DNA of 64,000 nt from JAIVGV01 sp031425275 (GTDB taxonomy: Bacteria; Acidobacteriota; Blastocatellia; Pyrinomonadales; Pyrinomonadaceae): positions 86,998-150,997 of the forward strand of contig JANPJA010000078.1 in the NCBI GenBank assembly GCA_031425275.1, written 5' to 3'. Positions within the stretch are counted from its first letter, which is position 1. Each line of letters starts with the position of its first letter. The notes under the pieces were generated by a model. That model was not told where the DNA came from. It searched no databases and saw only the letters and a program-made list of their open reading frames with translations. This document shows, one piece after another, positions 27,401-35,438 of the stretch. Both the position numbers and the translations under genes were made by a program.

Positions 27401-28496
27401 ACGTGACGATACCGCTGGTTGACACCACCTGCCCGGCGAGAGGCGATGCCGTCCCGCTCCCCTGAATCGTGTGGATCGAAGTTGGGGCGACGTTGATGAT
27501 CGTGAAGTCGAAAACGAAATCGGCCGCCATGTTGTTGGGCGTGCCGTCTTGATCCGTAACCTGCGCCGCGACGACGGTGACGGTGCAAACTTCACCCGGC
27601 GTGAAGTTGGTCGTCGGGTCTAGCGTGTAGGTGGTCGTGCCGCCGGACAAAGTGAACGGGTGCGAGCCGCTCGTGGAACAGCTAATCGTGAAAGAACTCG
27701 CCGTCGCGGTGACGGGTTCGTTAAAAGTGACGCTGATGTTGGTGTTCTCGGCGACGTTGACCGCGTTATCAGCCGGGGTCGTGCTCTGGACGGTCGGGGG
27801 GTTGTCCACGGGCGGGCCGCCGTTGAAGGTCTGGTTCGTGTTGGGAAGGTTTCTGGTGTGAGCAATCGGCCCTGCCCAAGTAAAGTTGCCGTAAGTTGTT
27901 CCGCTCCCCTGCAATTGCAGAGTTAACCCGAGGGCTTCGGTGCCGGCCTCAGCAACGCCGATGTCAGTGCAGAGCTGACCGCTAGCCGGGCCGTTGGTGG
28001 CAGTGAAAGTCCCTTCGTAACAAAGGAACTGCACGAGTGTCGTCCCGTTGACGAGCGCAATACCGTCTGGCGATCCGTTTTGGAGGCCGGCGATGGGGAA
28101 GAAAATCGTGCCGTAACCGCCTTGTTGGCTGGGAATGGTGCCGCTCAAAGTGGCACCCGGCGTGTAGGACGCGCCGCCGTTCCCGTTATAAGGAACCAGC
28201 GACCACCCAGTCAGGCTTGTGCCCGCCGGGCCAGCAATTTCAACCCCCTCATCGGCGTCAGTGCCAGTGTTATCGTAATGAATCTCGTTGATGAAAATGG
28301 TGGAGGTAAGGCCCGGCACGTTGGGACTGACCCGTGTTCCCTGCTTTTGAATGCCCAACACGGAGGTCTGCAACAACATGCAAACAGTAATGACGGCGGC
28401 GAATAACGAGCGGGGTGTGGAAGCGCGGCGTCCCCTGCTCAACGGCGAATTAATCACGTGGGCGAATCCTTTCTTAACTGTCACGAGGTGTGGCAT
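24486..28496 (-). CDS. Large secreted LTD / Ig-like / endonuclease-exonuclease-phosphatase protein
   Basis: 1336 residues. The N-terminus has a signal-like stretch (SLFAAVITVCMLLQTSVLG, about 30-48). The order is lamin-tail domain (IFINEIHYDNTGTDADEGVEI, about 68-220), Big_5-type Ig domain (PPTVQSTTPADNAVNVAENTNISV, about 233-335), an OB/ExeM-like region (about 340-600), EEP nuclease domain (about 608-955), second LTD (about 960-1140) and a C-terminal beta domain. The EEP active-site blocks are present: VAGYNIENF, the Glu of DVIGHIEIL, GDYNAF and SSDHDMPVAYF. It resembles ExeM/NucH extracellular nucleases. It probably scavenges or remodels extracellular DNA. Confidence 0.88.
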   Translation of the reverse strand: MPHLVTVKKGFAHVINSPLSRGRRASTPRSLFAAVITVCMLLQTSVLGIQKQGTRVSPNVPGLTSTIFINEIHYDNTGTDADEGVEIAGPAGTSLTGWSLVPYNGNGGASYTPGATLSGTIPSQQGGYGTIFFPIAGLQNGSPDGIALVNGTTLVQFLCYEGTFTATNGPASGQLCTDIGVAEAGTEALGLTLQLQGSGTTYGNFTWAGPIAHTRNLPNTNQTFNGGPPVDNPPTVQSTTPADNAVNVAENTNISVTFNEPVTATASSFTISCSTSGSHPFTLSGGTTTYTLDPTTNFTPGEVCTVTVVAAQVTDQDGTPNNMAADFVFDFTIINVAPTSIHTIQGSGTASPLAGQVVSTSGIVTLLRTGANTGAGAANSFFMQEPNADADPNTSEGILVFTSSVPTVAVGDSVTVVGTVVEFNGMTEISPVTNVSVNSTGNGLPTPVTLTTTILDPTALPTQPQLEKYEGMRLGATSLKTVVPNDNFYDVDTVLENVPRPFREPGIEISNTVPPDPTTGVPDCCIPRWDENPERLKIDTNGRAGAANVGYTSNVIFTGVVGPLDFAFGEYRLVIEATPNASANMSAVPVPVPASNEFTVAGYNIENFTAGNTTQKLKASRAIRDVMRFPDVIGHIEILDLATLQSLATQVNNDAVAAGQPNPNYVAYLIPAGGTQNVGFLVKSSRVTVNTVTQERAAETFVNPVNGQTETLHDRPPLVLNANVEPAGANLNVIVVVNHLRSFIDIELVTGEGIRVREKRKKQAESLAGLLQELQTNNPTTPVISVGDYNAFQFSSGYDDSISVIKGNPTPDDQIVVDQSPDLVNPNYVNLIDEVPAEQRYSFIFEGTPQVLDHVIVNSIARSRYTRIAIAHSNSDFPENPPSLYASNTTRPERSSDHDMPVAYFNLNGPGLQGQVLISELRFRGPVPSQSPAPVSGENNEFIELYNNTDSPITVASTDGSAGWSVATDSDSFAALNPNAPAAVTSLFIIPNGTVIPARGHYLAANSVGYDLNSYAAPDISYSQNVPDDAGVALFSTSVVANYNDNSRIDSAGVVTSNIVTGPATSNPLFYEGTGLPQFAFDNEYSYVRKLNSGLPADTDDNASDFMIVSTNPAAGGGGARLGAPGPENLASPIQLNGRIKSVLLDVMCGGTGTATASLIPGAPADGTPVSGCQNRARDLVAQPQNNSNSGTLFIRRRFINTTAQPVSQLRFRVVDITTTNGISVPAGTADLRLLSSGDVTITTTNSQMVSVKGLTLEQPPSQPNGGGFNSTVALVTITTGTPLAPGASVAVQFRLGVQQSGTFRFFVNVEAGLSVPAASPNKVTNRSNASRGDKL

Positions 28497-28735
28497 CGCC
28501 CCGATGTGATCGAGACGCGCGTTGAATGTCGCTATAGTGGCTGGCAGTCGTCTGGCCGGCGGCAGGTTAAATTAAAGTGCGAGTTTCACGTGCGGGAGAG
28601 TCGGTCAATAACGGGGATTATGACCGCAGGCCACGCTAAGAGTTCCCTTCAATTAGCGTGTGAAAATTAACATACCGGACGGCCTCCCGCAAACTTGTGG
28701 GCCGGCCGGGGAAGTTAAATAATTCTTAAAGGAAG

Positions 28736-29002
28736 TCAGCCGAGCAGGTGGTGGGATTGAAGCGAGGACAGGAGATTGTCGATTGAGGCCGCGGCCCGTT
28801 CCGGGGTTACGTCGTAGGCGGTCGTCATCAGGCGCACGATCTCTGCCTTCGTGTTCCCCTTTTCGAGCGCGCGCCAGACGAGGGTCGCGGTCTCGTTGAG
28901 GGTGTAATAACGCTTCGAGTTGAGATCGACGAGGACGCCTTCATCGCCCTCGAACTCGGTGAAAACAATGTGGCCCGGAGGGGCAAGAACTGTGTTATTC
29001 AT
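28736..29002 (-). CDS. PqqD-family peptide chaperone
   Basis: 88 residues with the PqqD/RRE winged-helix pattern: GDEGVLVDLNSKRYYTLNETATLVWRALE, then a helix KAEIVRLMTTAYDV and the closing ASIDNLLSSLQSHHLL. PqqD-like proteins bind the leader of a RiPP precursor and present it to a radical SAM enzyme. Start ATG 29002 overlaps the radical SAM stop as TGATG; the frame extends upstream to 29098 inside that gene but has no family match there. It is the last gene of the minus-strand operon. Confidence 0.88.
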   Translation of the reverse strand: MNNTVLAPPGHIVFTEFEGDEGVLVDLNSKRYYTLNETATLVWRALEKGNTKAEIVRLMTTAYDVTPERAAASIDNLLSSLQSHHLLG

Positions 29003-30114
29003 CAAACGGATTCCTGTTTCAGAAAGACAGCCGACGGCGAGTTCGGCGTGGCGGATAAGACCGGCAGGGAGCGGGAGGGCTGGGAGCCGTCTCGCCAAGG
29101 GATTTTGCCGAAACTTTGGAGGCAGAAGAGGCAGGGCGAGCCGGAATGGAGATCGGGCCGCGTCCCACCCAGCGCGTGCTTTTCGAGCATCAGGCGGCGG
29201 CGTTCCAACTGCTCGTCCGCGAGTCGGCGCAGCCGCACGTATCCGGCGGCGAAATCCTCTTTCGTCAAGTCGGCCACGACATCAGTCTCCGCGGCCGCGC
29301 CGCGATATCCTGACAAGTTACAACAAAGCGATAGACGGCCGTGGTAATCGATGTTCGCGCTGCGGTCGGAGAGCGCGTTGCATGGCGAATCGGGGTTGAG
29401 GTTGTAATAGCCTGCCGCCACCCCGACTTCCATCTTAAAAATGTTAGAGAGAACGGCGATTTCCTGTTCGCAGTGGGCGCGCTCTGCCTGAGTCAAACCC
29501 GACTCGTCCTCCGCACTGTTGGAGGTGGGGAGCAAATGCGAAAAGTGTAGCGCGCGGGCACCCATGCGGGCCGAAAACAGTGCAAACTCCTGTAAATGTG
29601 GAAGCGTGTCGCGGCGGATGGGGGCCTTGATGATGAACGGGATGCCGCGGACGTAACAGCGCGTCAAGGCCCGCACGACGCGCACGAAAGACCCTTCACC
29701 GCGCCAGTAGTCATGCGACTCGCGCGTCGCGCCGTCGAGACTGAACGCGACGACATTCAAGGCGTCGAGGTTGTCGAGTAGTACCGGATAGACGCGGTCG
29801 AAGTGCCACCCGTTGGTGACGAAACTATACTTCCAGCCCTCCGCTCTGACAGTCTCGATGATCTCGCGGAAGCGCGGGTGAATAGTCACCTCTCCGCCGG
29901 TGAACGAAATGGAGTCGAAGGCGCACTCGGGCTGCTTGGCGCTGCGGATGATGTCGCGGAGCAGATCGACGGAAAAGAAGTTGGCGGGCGTATGGTAGAG
30001 GGAGTCCTCGTCACGCATGCAATAGCTGCAACGCAGGTTACAGATGTTCGTCAACTCGAGGCTGATCGATTTGCGCTCCAGACGCGCGGCGGACGTGGCC
30101 GGGCCATTAGACAT
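29002..30114 (-). CDS. Radical SAM enzyme with SPASM-like C-terminus
   Basis: 370 residues. The [4Fe-4S] motif is C25-NLR-C29-SY-C32, SAM-binding glycines are in FTGGEVTIHP (71-80), and FVTNGW and FSLDGA follow. Auxiliary-cluster cysteines are Cys245, Cys264, Cys265, Cys328 and Cys331 (CLFC), a SPASM/Twitch-like pattern. Related enzymes modify RiPP precursors guided by PqqD. It begins three bases after the kinase gene and overlaps pqqD by one base. The modification made (thioether, epimerisation, C-C bond) cannot be read from sequence. Confidence 0.9.
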   Translation of the reverse strand: MSNGPATSAARLERKSISLELTNICNLRCSYCMRDEDSLYHTPANFFSVDLLRDIIRSAKQPECAFDSISFTGGEVTIHPRFREIIETVRAEGWKYSFVTNGWHFDRVYPVLLDNLDALNVVAFSLDGATRESHDYWRGEGSFVRVVRALTRCYVRGIPFIIKAPIRRDTLPHLQEFALFSARMGARALHFSHLLPTSNSAEDESGLTQAERAHCEQEIAVLSNIFKMEVGVAAGYYNLNPDSPCNALSDRSANIDYHGRLSLCCNLSGYRGAAAETDVVADLTKEDFAAGYVRLRRLADEQLERRRLMLEKHALGGTRPDLHSGSPCLFCLQSFGKIPWRDGSQPSRSLPVLSATPNSPSAVFLKQESV

Positions 30115-30117
30115 GAA

Positions 30118-31143
30118 TTAATTCTCGAAACAAGTGGCGAGCAGTTCGGCCGCGCGGGCCGGCTCGTCGAGCAGGTCGCGCCCGCCGTAAAGCAAAAAGG
30201 CCGAGCTTTGCCCGGCGAGCAGGCCGAGCACGCCGAGGTGTTCGCGCCCCGTCCCGTGGTCGTAGCTTGCCCAGGGACAGTGTCGGATGAGCCGCCGCAT
30301 GGCCTCGGGCCGTGTCAAAGACTCGATGCGGCTGCGGCTCTCACCCGTGATTTCCGGGAAACAAAGCGCGCGCGGAACGCATTCGGCGATGAATCGACCC
30401 GGGAAGCCGACTTCCGGCTCCAACCGCCGCTTCGTCCGGTCGGAGTTGACGGGCGTGCCGAGAGCGTTGAAAAGGTCGGGGAGGCCCAACCCCGCCAGCG
30501 CGCCCTCGGAGACGGCGAAGATGCGACGCAAGGCGCGGGCACGCACCCGCGGCCCTTCGCCTTCGAGCACCAGCATGTCGTCCGAGAGATAGCCCCAACC
30601 CGAAGCGGCGAGGCGAATCGTCAGGCTGGACTTTCCGCTGTTCGAGACGCCGGCGATGAGCAGACCGGCCCCCGTGCGCGGCTCGACGACCCCGGCCGCG
30701 TGGAAGTCGAATAGCGAAGACTTCCTGAGCGCGGCCTGAATCGCGTAAGAGAGTGCGTTGACGAGCGCGACCGGATGGCGAGCGTGTTCCGTCTCGCCAA
30801 GCCAGACGGAGACCAGCGGCTTGCCCGCCGGATGGACGGTGACGCGAGACTCGTCGATGTCAAAATGGAAATAGTTCCCGCTCGCGTGGCAGGAGCCGCG
30901 AGGCACTTCGAAAGTCTGCCTGACGGCCGGGAGTGGCGGGAGTGGACCCGAAAAAATTTCGACCGTGCAGTTAGGGCCGACGGTTGCGCCGGCAGGGAGA
31001 GACTGGAAATAAAAACATTCCAAAAACTTACCCGCCAAGCGCGCGACCCGCTCGTCGTCAAAATTAAAGACGAGGAGACGGCTCCCGATCCGGTAACACC
31101 TGACCAGCGACGTGGCGCTCGGGTCGCTGGCGCTCGCTAACAC
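30118..31143 (-). CDS. HPr-kinase-like P-loop protein of a RiPP-type operon
   Basis: A 341-residue protein related to the C-terminal ATP-binding half of HPr(Ser) kinase. The conserved His is in FDFHAAGV (residue 148), the P-loop is GVSNSGKS (165-172) and the SDD motif is in YLSDDM (185-190). The N-terminal about 120 residues differ from HprK. Such kinases recur next to PqqD and nucleotidyltransferase genes (the HPr-rel-A type systems, as I recall the naming), and one lasso-associated homologue phosphorylates a precursor. Start is GTG 31143. Phosphorylation of the neighbouring small peptide is a hypothesis. Confidence 0.82.
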   Translation of the reverse strand: MLASASDPSATSLVRCYRIGSRLLVFNFDDERVARLAGKFLECFYFQSLPAGATVGPNCTVEIFSGPLPPLPAVRQTFEVPRGSCHASGNYFHFDIDESRVTVHPAGKPLVSVWLGETEHARHPVALVNALSYAIQAALRKSSLFDFHAAGVVEPRTGAGLLIAGVSNSGKSSLTIRLAASGWGYLSDDMLVLEGEGPRVRARALRRIFAVSEGALAGLGLPDLFNALGTPVNSDRTKRRLEPEVGFPGRFIAECVPRALCFPEITGESRSRIESLTRPEAMRRLIRHCPWASYDHGTGREHLGVLGLLAGQSSAFLLYGGRDLLDEPARAAELLATCFEN

Positions 31144-31194
31144 TGTCGTAATCTCCGGGACACCGGTGCCCGATAATAAAGCGAGGATGGGTAA

Positions 31195-31398
31195 TTAGTT
31201 GGTGGCCGTGGTGTCAACGGTCGGGGATTGAAAGAGGGCGGTGGCTTCAAGGACATCGACGGGCACCGAGACTGCGGGCTCGACGAAAAGCTTTTTCTCG
31301 CTGGGAGCAACCGGAGCATTCTCGCTCAGATCGGTCTGCTCCAACTGTTCGGTTGCGGGGCCGTTTTTTTGGGTATTCAAGGCTCGTAATCTCCTCAC
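31195..31398 (-). CDS. Putative RiPP precursor peptide
   Basis: A small acidic-then-polar peptide of 67 codons from GTG 31398, which overlaps the previous stop as GTGA. Alternatively it has 61 codons from TTG 31380, which has a GGAG site ten bases upstream. Residues 35-59 contain KKLFVEPAVSV then VDVLEATALF, close to the KKxYxxPxV...V(F/L)ExxAL pattern of small peptides that accompany PqqD/radical SAM genes (pattern from memory). The last ten residues are Ser/Thr-rich (SPT, TTAT) and there is no Cys. Position between the STN gene and the kinase fits a substrate. No family assignment is certain. Confidence 0.6.
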   Translation of the reverse strand: MRRLRALNTQKNGPATEQLEQTDLSENAPVAPSEKKLFVEPAVSVPVDVLEATALFQSPTVDTTATN

Positions 31399-32297
31399 AT
31401 TTTTGTGGTCTGTTGAGAGCTTGCTGGCGGTACTAAAACCAGTCGCAGCGGTGTAATTTCGTAATTCAACAGGTTCGTACGCAAATAAAGCCGGATGTTC
31501 GGCGAGAGCGTGCGAACGACTTGGTCGATGCTGTAGTTGTTGAAATCGACATCCACCAGTTCGTTAGATTCATATTTCATCTCGAACGGAATGTCAACCT
31601 TAGTGGCGATTTCATAGAGCACTGCGGTGAGTGGCTGCTTGCGCGCGCGGACGCTCACCTGACTGCGCTCGACCTTGACACGGAGCGGAGACTCGTCATC
31701 CTTGCTTTTACCCGTGCCCGAATCTTCGACCCCGTCCTCGGTGTTACCCTCGATGAGAATCGCCTGATCCGTGCCTTGCACGACGGCGTTAACGTCGGGG
31801 GGCGGTTCGTTCATGCCGTGGAGGTAAATGCCGACGGGTTTCTGCTGCGTGCCCGCGTCCCCGCTCACCTCATAGTCGATATAGACTTGCGGGGCGAGGA
31901 GGCGGGCCGCGCCTTCGAGCGGCAACCCGGCGAAGTCCGCGGTCAACTTCTGCTTCTGCATCAGATTGCTGAGCAGGACGGGGACTTTGAGCTTACGCTC
32001 CAACTCGGCCGCGATCGCACTGAGCTGTGCGTCCTTCGACTTGAGGCTGATCGTCGCGGGGTCGTCCTTTGAAATGCGAAGTCGGTAAAAAGGCTGCTCT
32101 TCCTTCGGCTTCGGCTTGGCCGTCGAGGGCTGGGCCGTGGCGGGCGGCTTCTTCACATCGGGCCGGGCCGGTTGAGTCGTGGCGGGCTTGGGAGCAGCGG
32201 TCGGAGTTGGAGGTCGCTGCGCCGCGACCGAAGCTGATGCAACTGCCGCCGCCCATAAGAATATAAATGATAACTTGATAGAAAATCCTTTTTGCAT
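31395..32297 (-). CDS. Secreted protein with two STN-like domains
   Basis: 300 residues. The signal peptide is FIFLWAAAVASASVAAQ (about 11-27), followed by a Pro/Ala/Lys linker to residue 70. Two secretin/TonB short N-terminal-like domains follow, at about 83-160 (ISLKSKDAQLSAIAAELERK, then VPVLLSNLMQKQKLTADFAG) and 206-290 (VSVRARKQPLTAVLYEIATK). It has no beta-barrel. STN domains bind partner proteins or peptidoglycan in the periplasm. It overlaps the putative precursor gene. Its presence in a RiPP-like operon suggests an exported product or envelope target (inference). Confidence 0.75.
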   Translation of the reverse strand: MQKGFSIKLSFIFLWAAAVASASVAAQRPPTPTAAPKPATTQPARPDVKKPPATAQPSTAKPKPKEEQPFYRLRISKDDPATISLKSKDAQLSAIAAELERKLKVPVLLSNLMQKQKLTADFAGLPLEGAARLLAPQVYIDYEVSGDAGTQQKPVGIYLHGMNEPPPDVNAVVQGTDQAILIEGNTEDGVEDSGTGKSKDDESPLRVKVERSQVSVRARKQPLTAVLYEIATKVDIPFEMKYESNELVDVDFNNYSIDQVVRTLSPNIRLYLRTNLLNYEITPLRLVLVPPASSQQTTKM

Positions 32298-32569
32298 TTT
32301 TGTTCTTGCCTTAACCTGAAAAATTGATTTTGGGGATTACAAGTATCAGCGCGGCCTACACTTCGATGTTTAGGGGCGGGCGGAGTTGCCCCGTCGATCA
32401 TCTGGTTCGCGCGTCCCGTCGTGGCTTAGTAGATAATTGTCCGAAACTGGCCGGATTAGTTGAGAAACCGCGTCGAAAGCTAAATGTAAACTCCCCCCTT
32501 GGAATCACACCCGATGCGGCACACCCAACGTAATAAACACTGGCAACTTAACACAACTTATCGCAGGCA
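32298..32569 (-). other. 272-bp intra-operon spacer
   Basis: This gap separates the nucleotidyltransferase and STN genes. I see no ORF with family features and no convincing -10/-35 pair. It is the largest gap in the operon and may carry its own promoter or a processing site. Confidence 0.4.
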
Positions 32570-33808
32570 TCAACGCGGTAACTCTTTTTTCCCGCGACCT
32601 TGCAGGTGGGCGGGGCCGCCAGTTCGGAGCAGGCGCAACGGCCTGAGCAGGTAATATACGAAACTCAGAGGGCGCGGCAGCGATAGCTGGGCCACGTCTT
32701 CGTCCGTCGGGCCAAGTGAGTAAAGAAAGTAACGCAGCTTGTCACGAAGTCGCTCGCGCGCCCCCATCTGAAAGGCGAAGTATCCGCGCATCCCCTCCGC
32801 TGCTCCGTCGTCTTCAAACAGCCCTTCGAGAACGCGCCGCGTGAGTCTTCCGACCTGCGCGTCCGAGTTTATCTCGGCGCGGATTTTCTGCGGGAGCATT
32901 GCCCCGAGCAATTCGTCCGCCAAATTCAACCCGAGGAGAAGCAGGCGCGTGCTGCCGGTTGAGCGGGCACGGCAAATCAATGAATCCCAGTCGAGTTGCG
33001 GCCCTCGGCCGACAAGCTGTGCGATGTCGCAAACCCAGCTCAGCCGCTCCCACAGGTGTTTCGATCCGTGGACACACAGGGCGTGGAGCAAATCTTCGGG
33101 GGCGAGCATCCTGACCCGTGCGCCCTTAAAACTCGACTCGCGACTGCGCGCCCAAATCTCCTGCTCGCTGAGGGCGCGGGAGTAGTTGCGCGCGGCCACC
33201 TCCCAGTGAATCTCCACAATGGTGCGGTCGTCGTCTCTGGTGAACGGCACGTTGCATTGGGTGCGGAGCATCACGGATTGTTGCGCGACATCAAGCCCCT
33301 GATATGGGTAGAAGCCGCGTGCGGCGAGGATGTCACGCGCGGCGGCGAAGTCGCGCTTACGGACGAGGATGTCCAGATCGCAGAAGTATCGCAGCGAGAC
33401 GTTTCCGTAAGCCGATCCGGCGAGCGCCGGGCCTTTATAGGGAATCGCGCCCACCCCACGCACCTCGAAGTCCGCGAGCAAGTGTTGCAGTTCTCCCGTC
33501 AGGTAAGCATTCATCGCAGAGATGCGCTGTGCGAATTCGCGCAGGCGAGCAGCCGTCCCGCTCTCGCTCGGCCGGATTCGCAACGCATTCAAGTGGAAGT
33601 GCAGGAGGGGGATCATTCCGTGGCGGACTGCTTGTGAAAGCAACAATTCCCAATCCAACTCACCGGCCACGAGCTCGCGAATCCTACCAGCGTGGACTGC
33701 TTCGAGTTCCACCCGTGCGCAATTGACGAGCAGCTCGGCTTCGGGCGGGAAGGTTGACGGCCGTTGACTTATTACGGGGGGCCGCGAGGTTTGGAGAGTG
33801 GCTGACAT
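32570..33808 (-). CDS. Nucleotidyltransferase-family protein (NTP_transf_5 type)
   Basis: A 412-residue protein with the PF14907-type core: IPYKGPALAGSAYGNVSLRYFCDLDILV (residues 122-149; Lys125 and the metal pair Asp144/Asp146). Downstream conserved parts are IVEIHWEVA (197-205) and PEDLLHALCVHGSKHLWERLSWVCDIAQLV. The family is often found with PqqD, HPr-kinase-like and B2 genes in RiPP or exopolysaccharide clusters, and its chemical role is not established. It is the first gene of the operon, with a promoter at 33848-33875. Confidence 0.85.
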   Translation of the reverse strand: MSATLQTSRPPVISQRPSTFPPEAELLVNCARVELEAVHAGRIRELVAGELDWELLLSQAVRHGMIPLLHFHLNALRIRPSESGTAARLREFAQRISAMNAYLTGELQHLLADFEVRGVGAIPYKGPALAGSAYGNVSLRYFCDLDILVRKRDFAAARDILAARGFYPYQGLDVAQQSVMLRTQCNVPFTRDDDRTIVEIHWEVAARNYSRALSEQEIWARSRESSFKGARVRMLAPEDLLHALCVHGSKHLWERLSWVCDIAQLVGRGPQLDWDSLICRARSTGSTRLLLLGLNLADELLGAMLPQKIRAEINSDAQVGRLTRRVLEGLFEDDGAAEGMRGYFAFQMGARERLRDKLRYFLYSLGPTDEDVAQLSLPRPLSFVYYLLRPLRLLRTGGPAHLQGRGKKELPR

Positions 33809-33847
33809 TAGTGTGCGGAGTTTCTAACAGGTCAACGCGCGTTTGAT

Positions 33848-33875
33848 ACCATAGCTCAGCTTTCGGAAGCGCCAA
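33848..33875 (-). promoter_or_regulatory. Sigma70-type promoter for the RiPP-like operon
   Basis: On the minus strand, TTGGCG (33875-33870), a 16-bp spacer and TATGGT (33853-33848). The expected leader before ATG 33808 is about 33 bases. Confidence 0.5.
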
Positions 33876-33950
33876 GTTTAATGGCAATGGCGATGCCGAC
33901 GGAAAAAGACCTGTTTTCGATTTACATTCTCAATCATCCGCGGCCTCGGC

Positions 33951-35434
<1,484 letters not shown>

Positions 35435-35438
<4 letters not shown>

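Noticed and set aside
28497..28735. Terminator for the PqqD operon
   Set aside because: The stem near 28680-28715 (GGCCTCCCGC...GGGCCGGCC) is imperfect and lacks a T-run on the minus strand, so it is not listed as a feature.
23869..33808. A canonical lasso peptide cluster
   Set aside because: B2-like and PqqD-like proteins are present, but no asparagine-synthetase-like cyclase and no precursor with the usual lasso leader and Gly1-Asp/Glu ring pattern were found, so a lasso product is not claimed.
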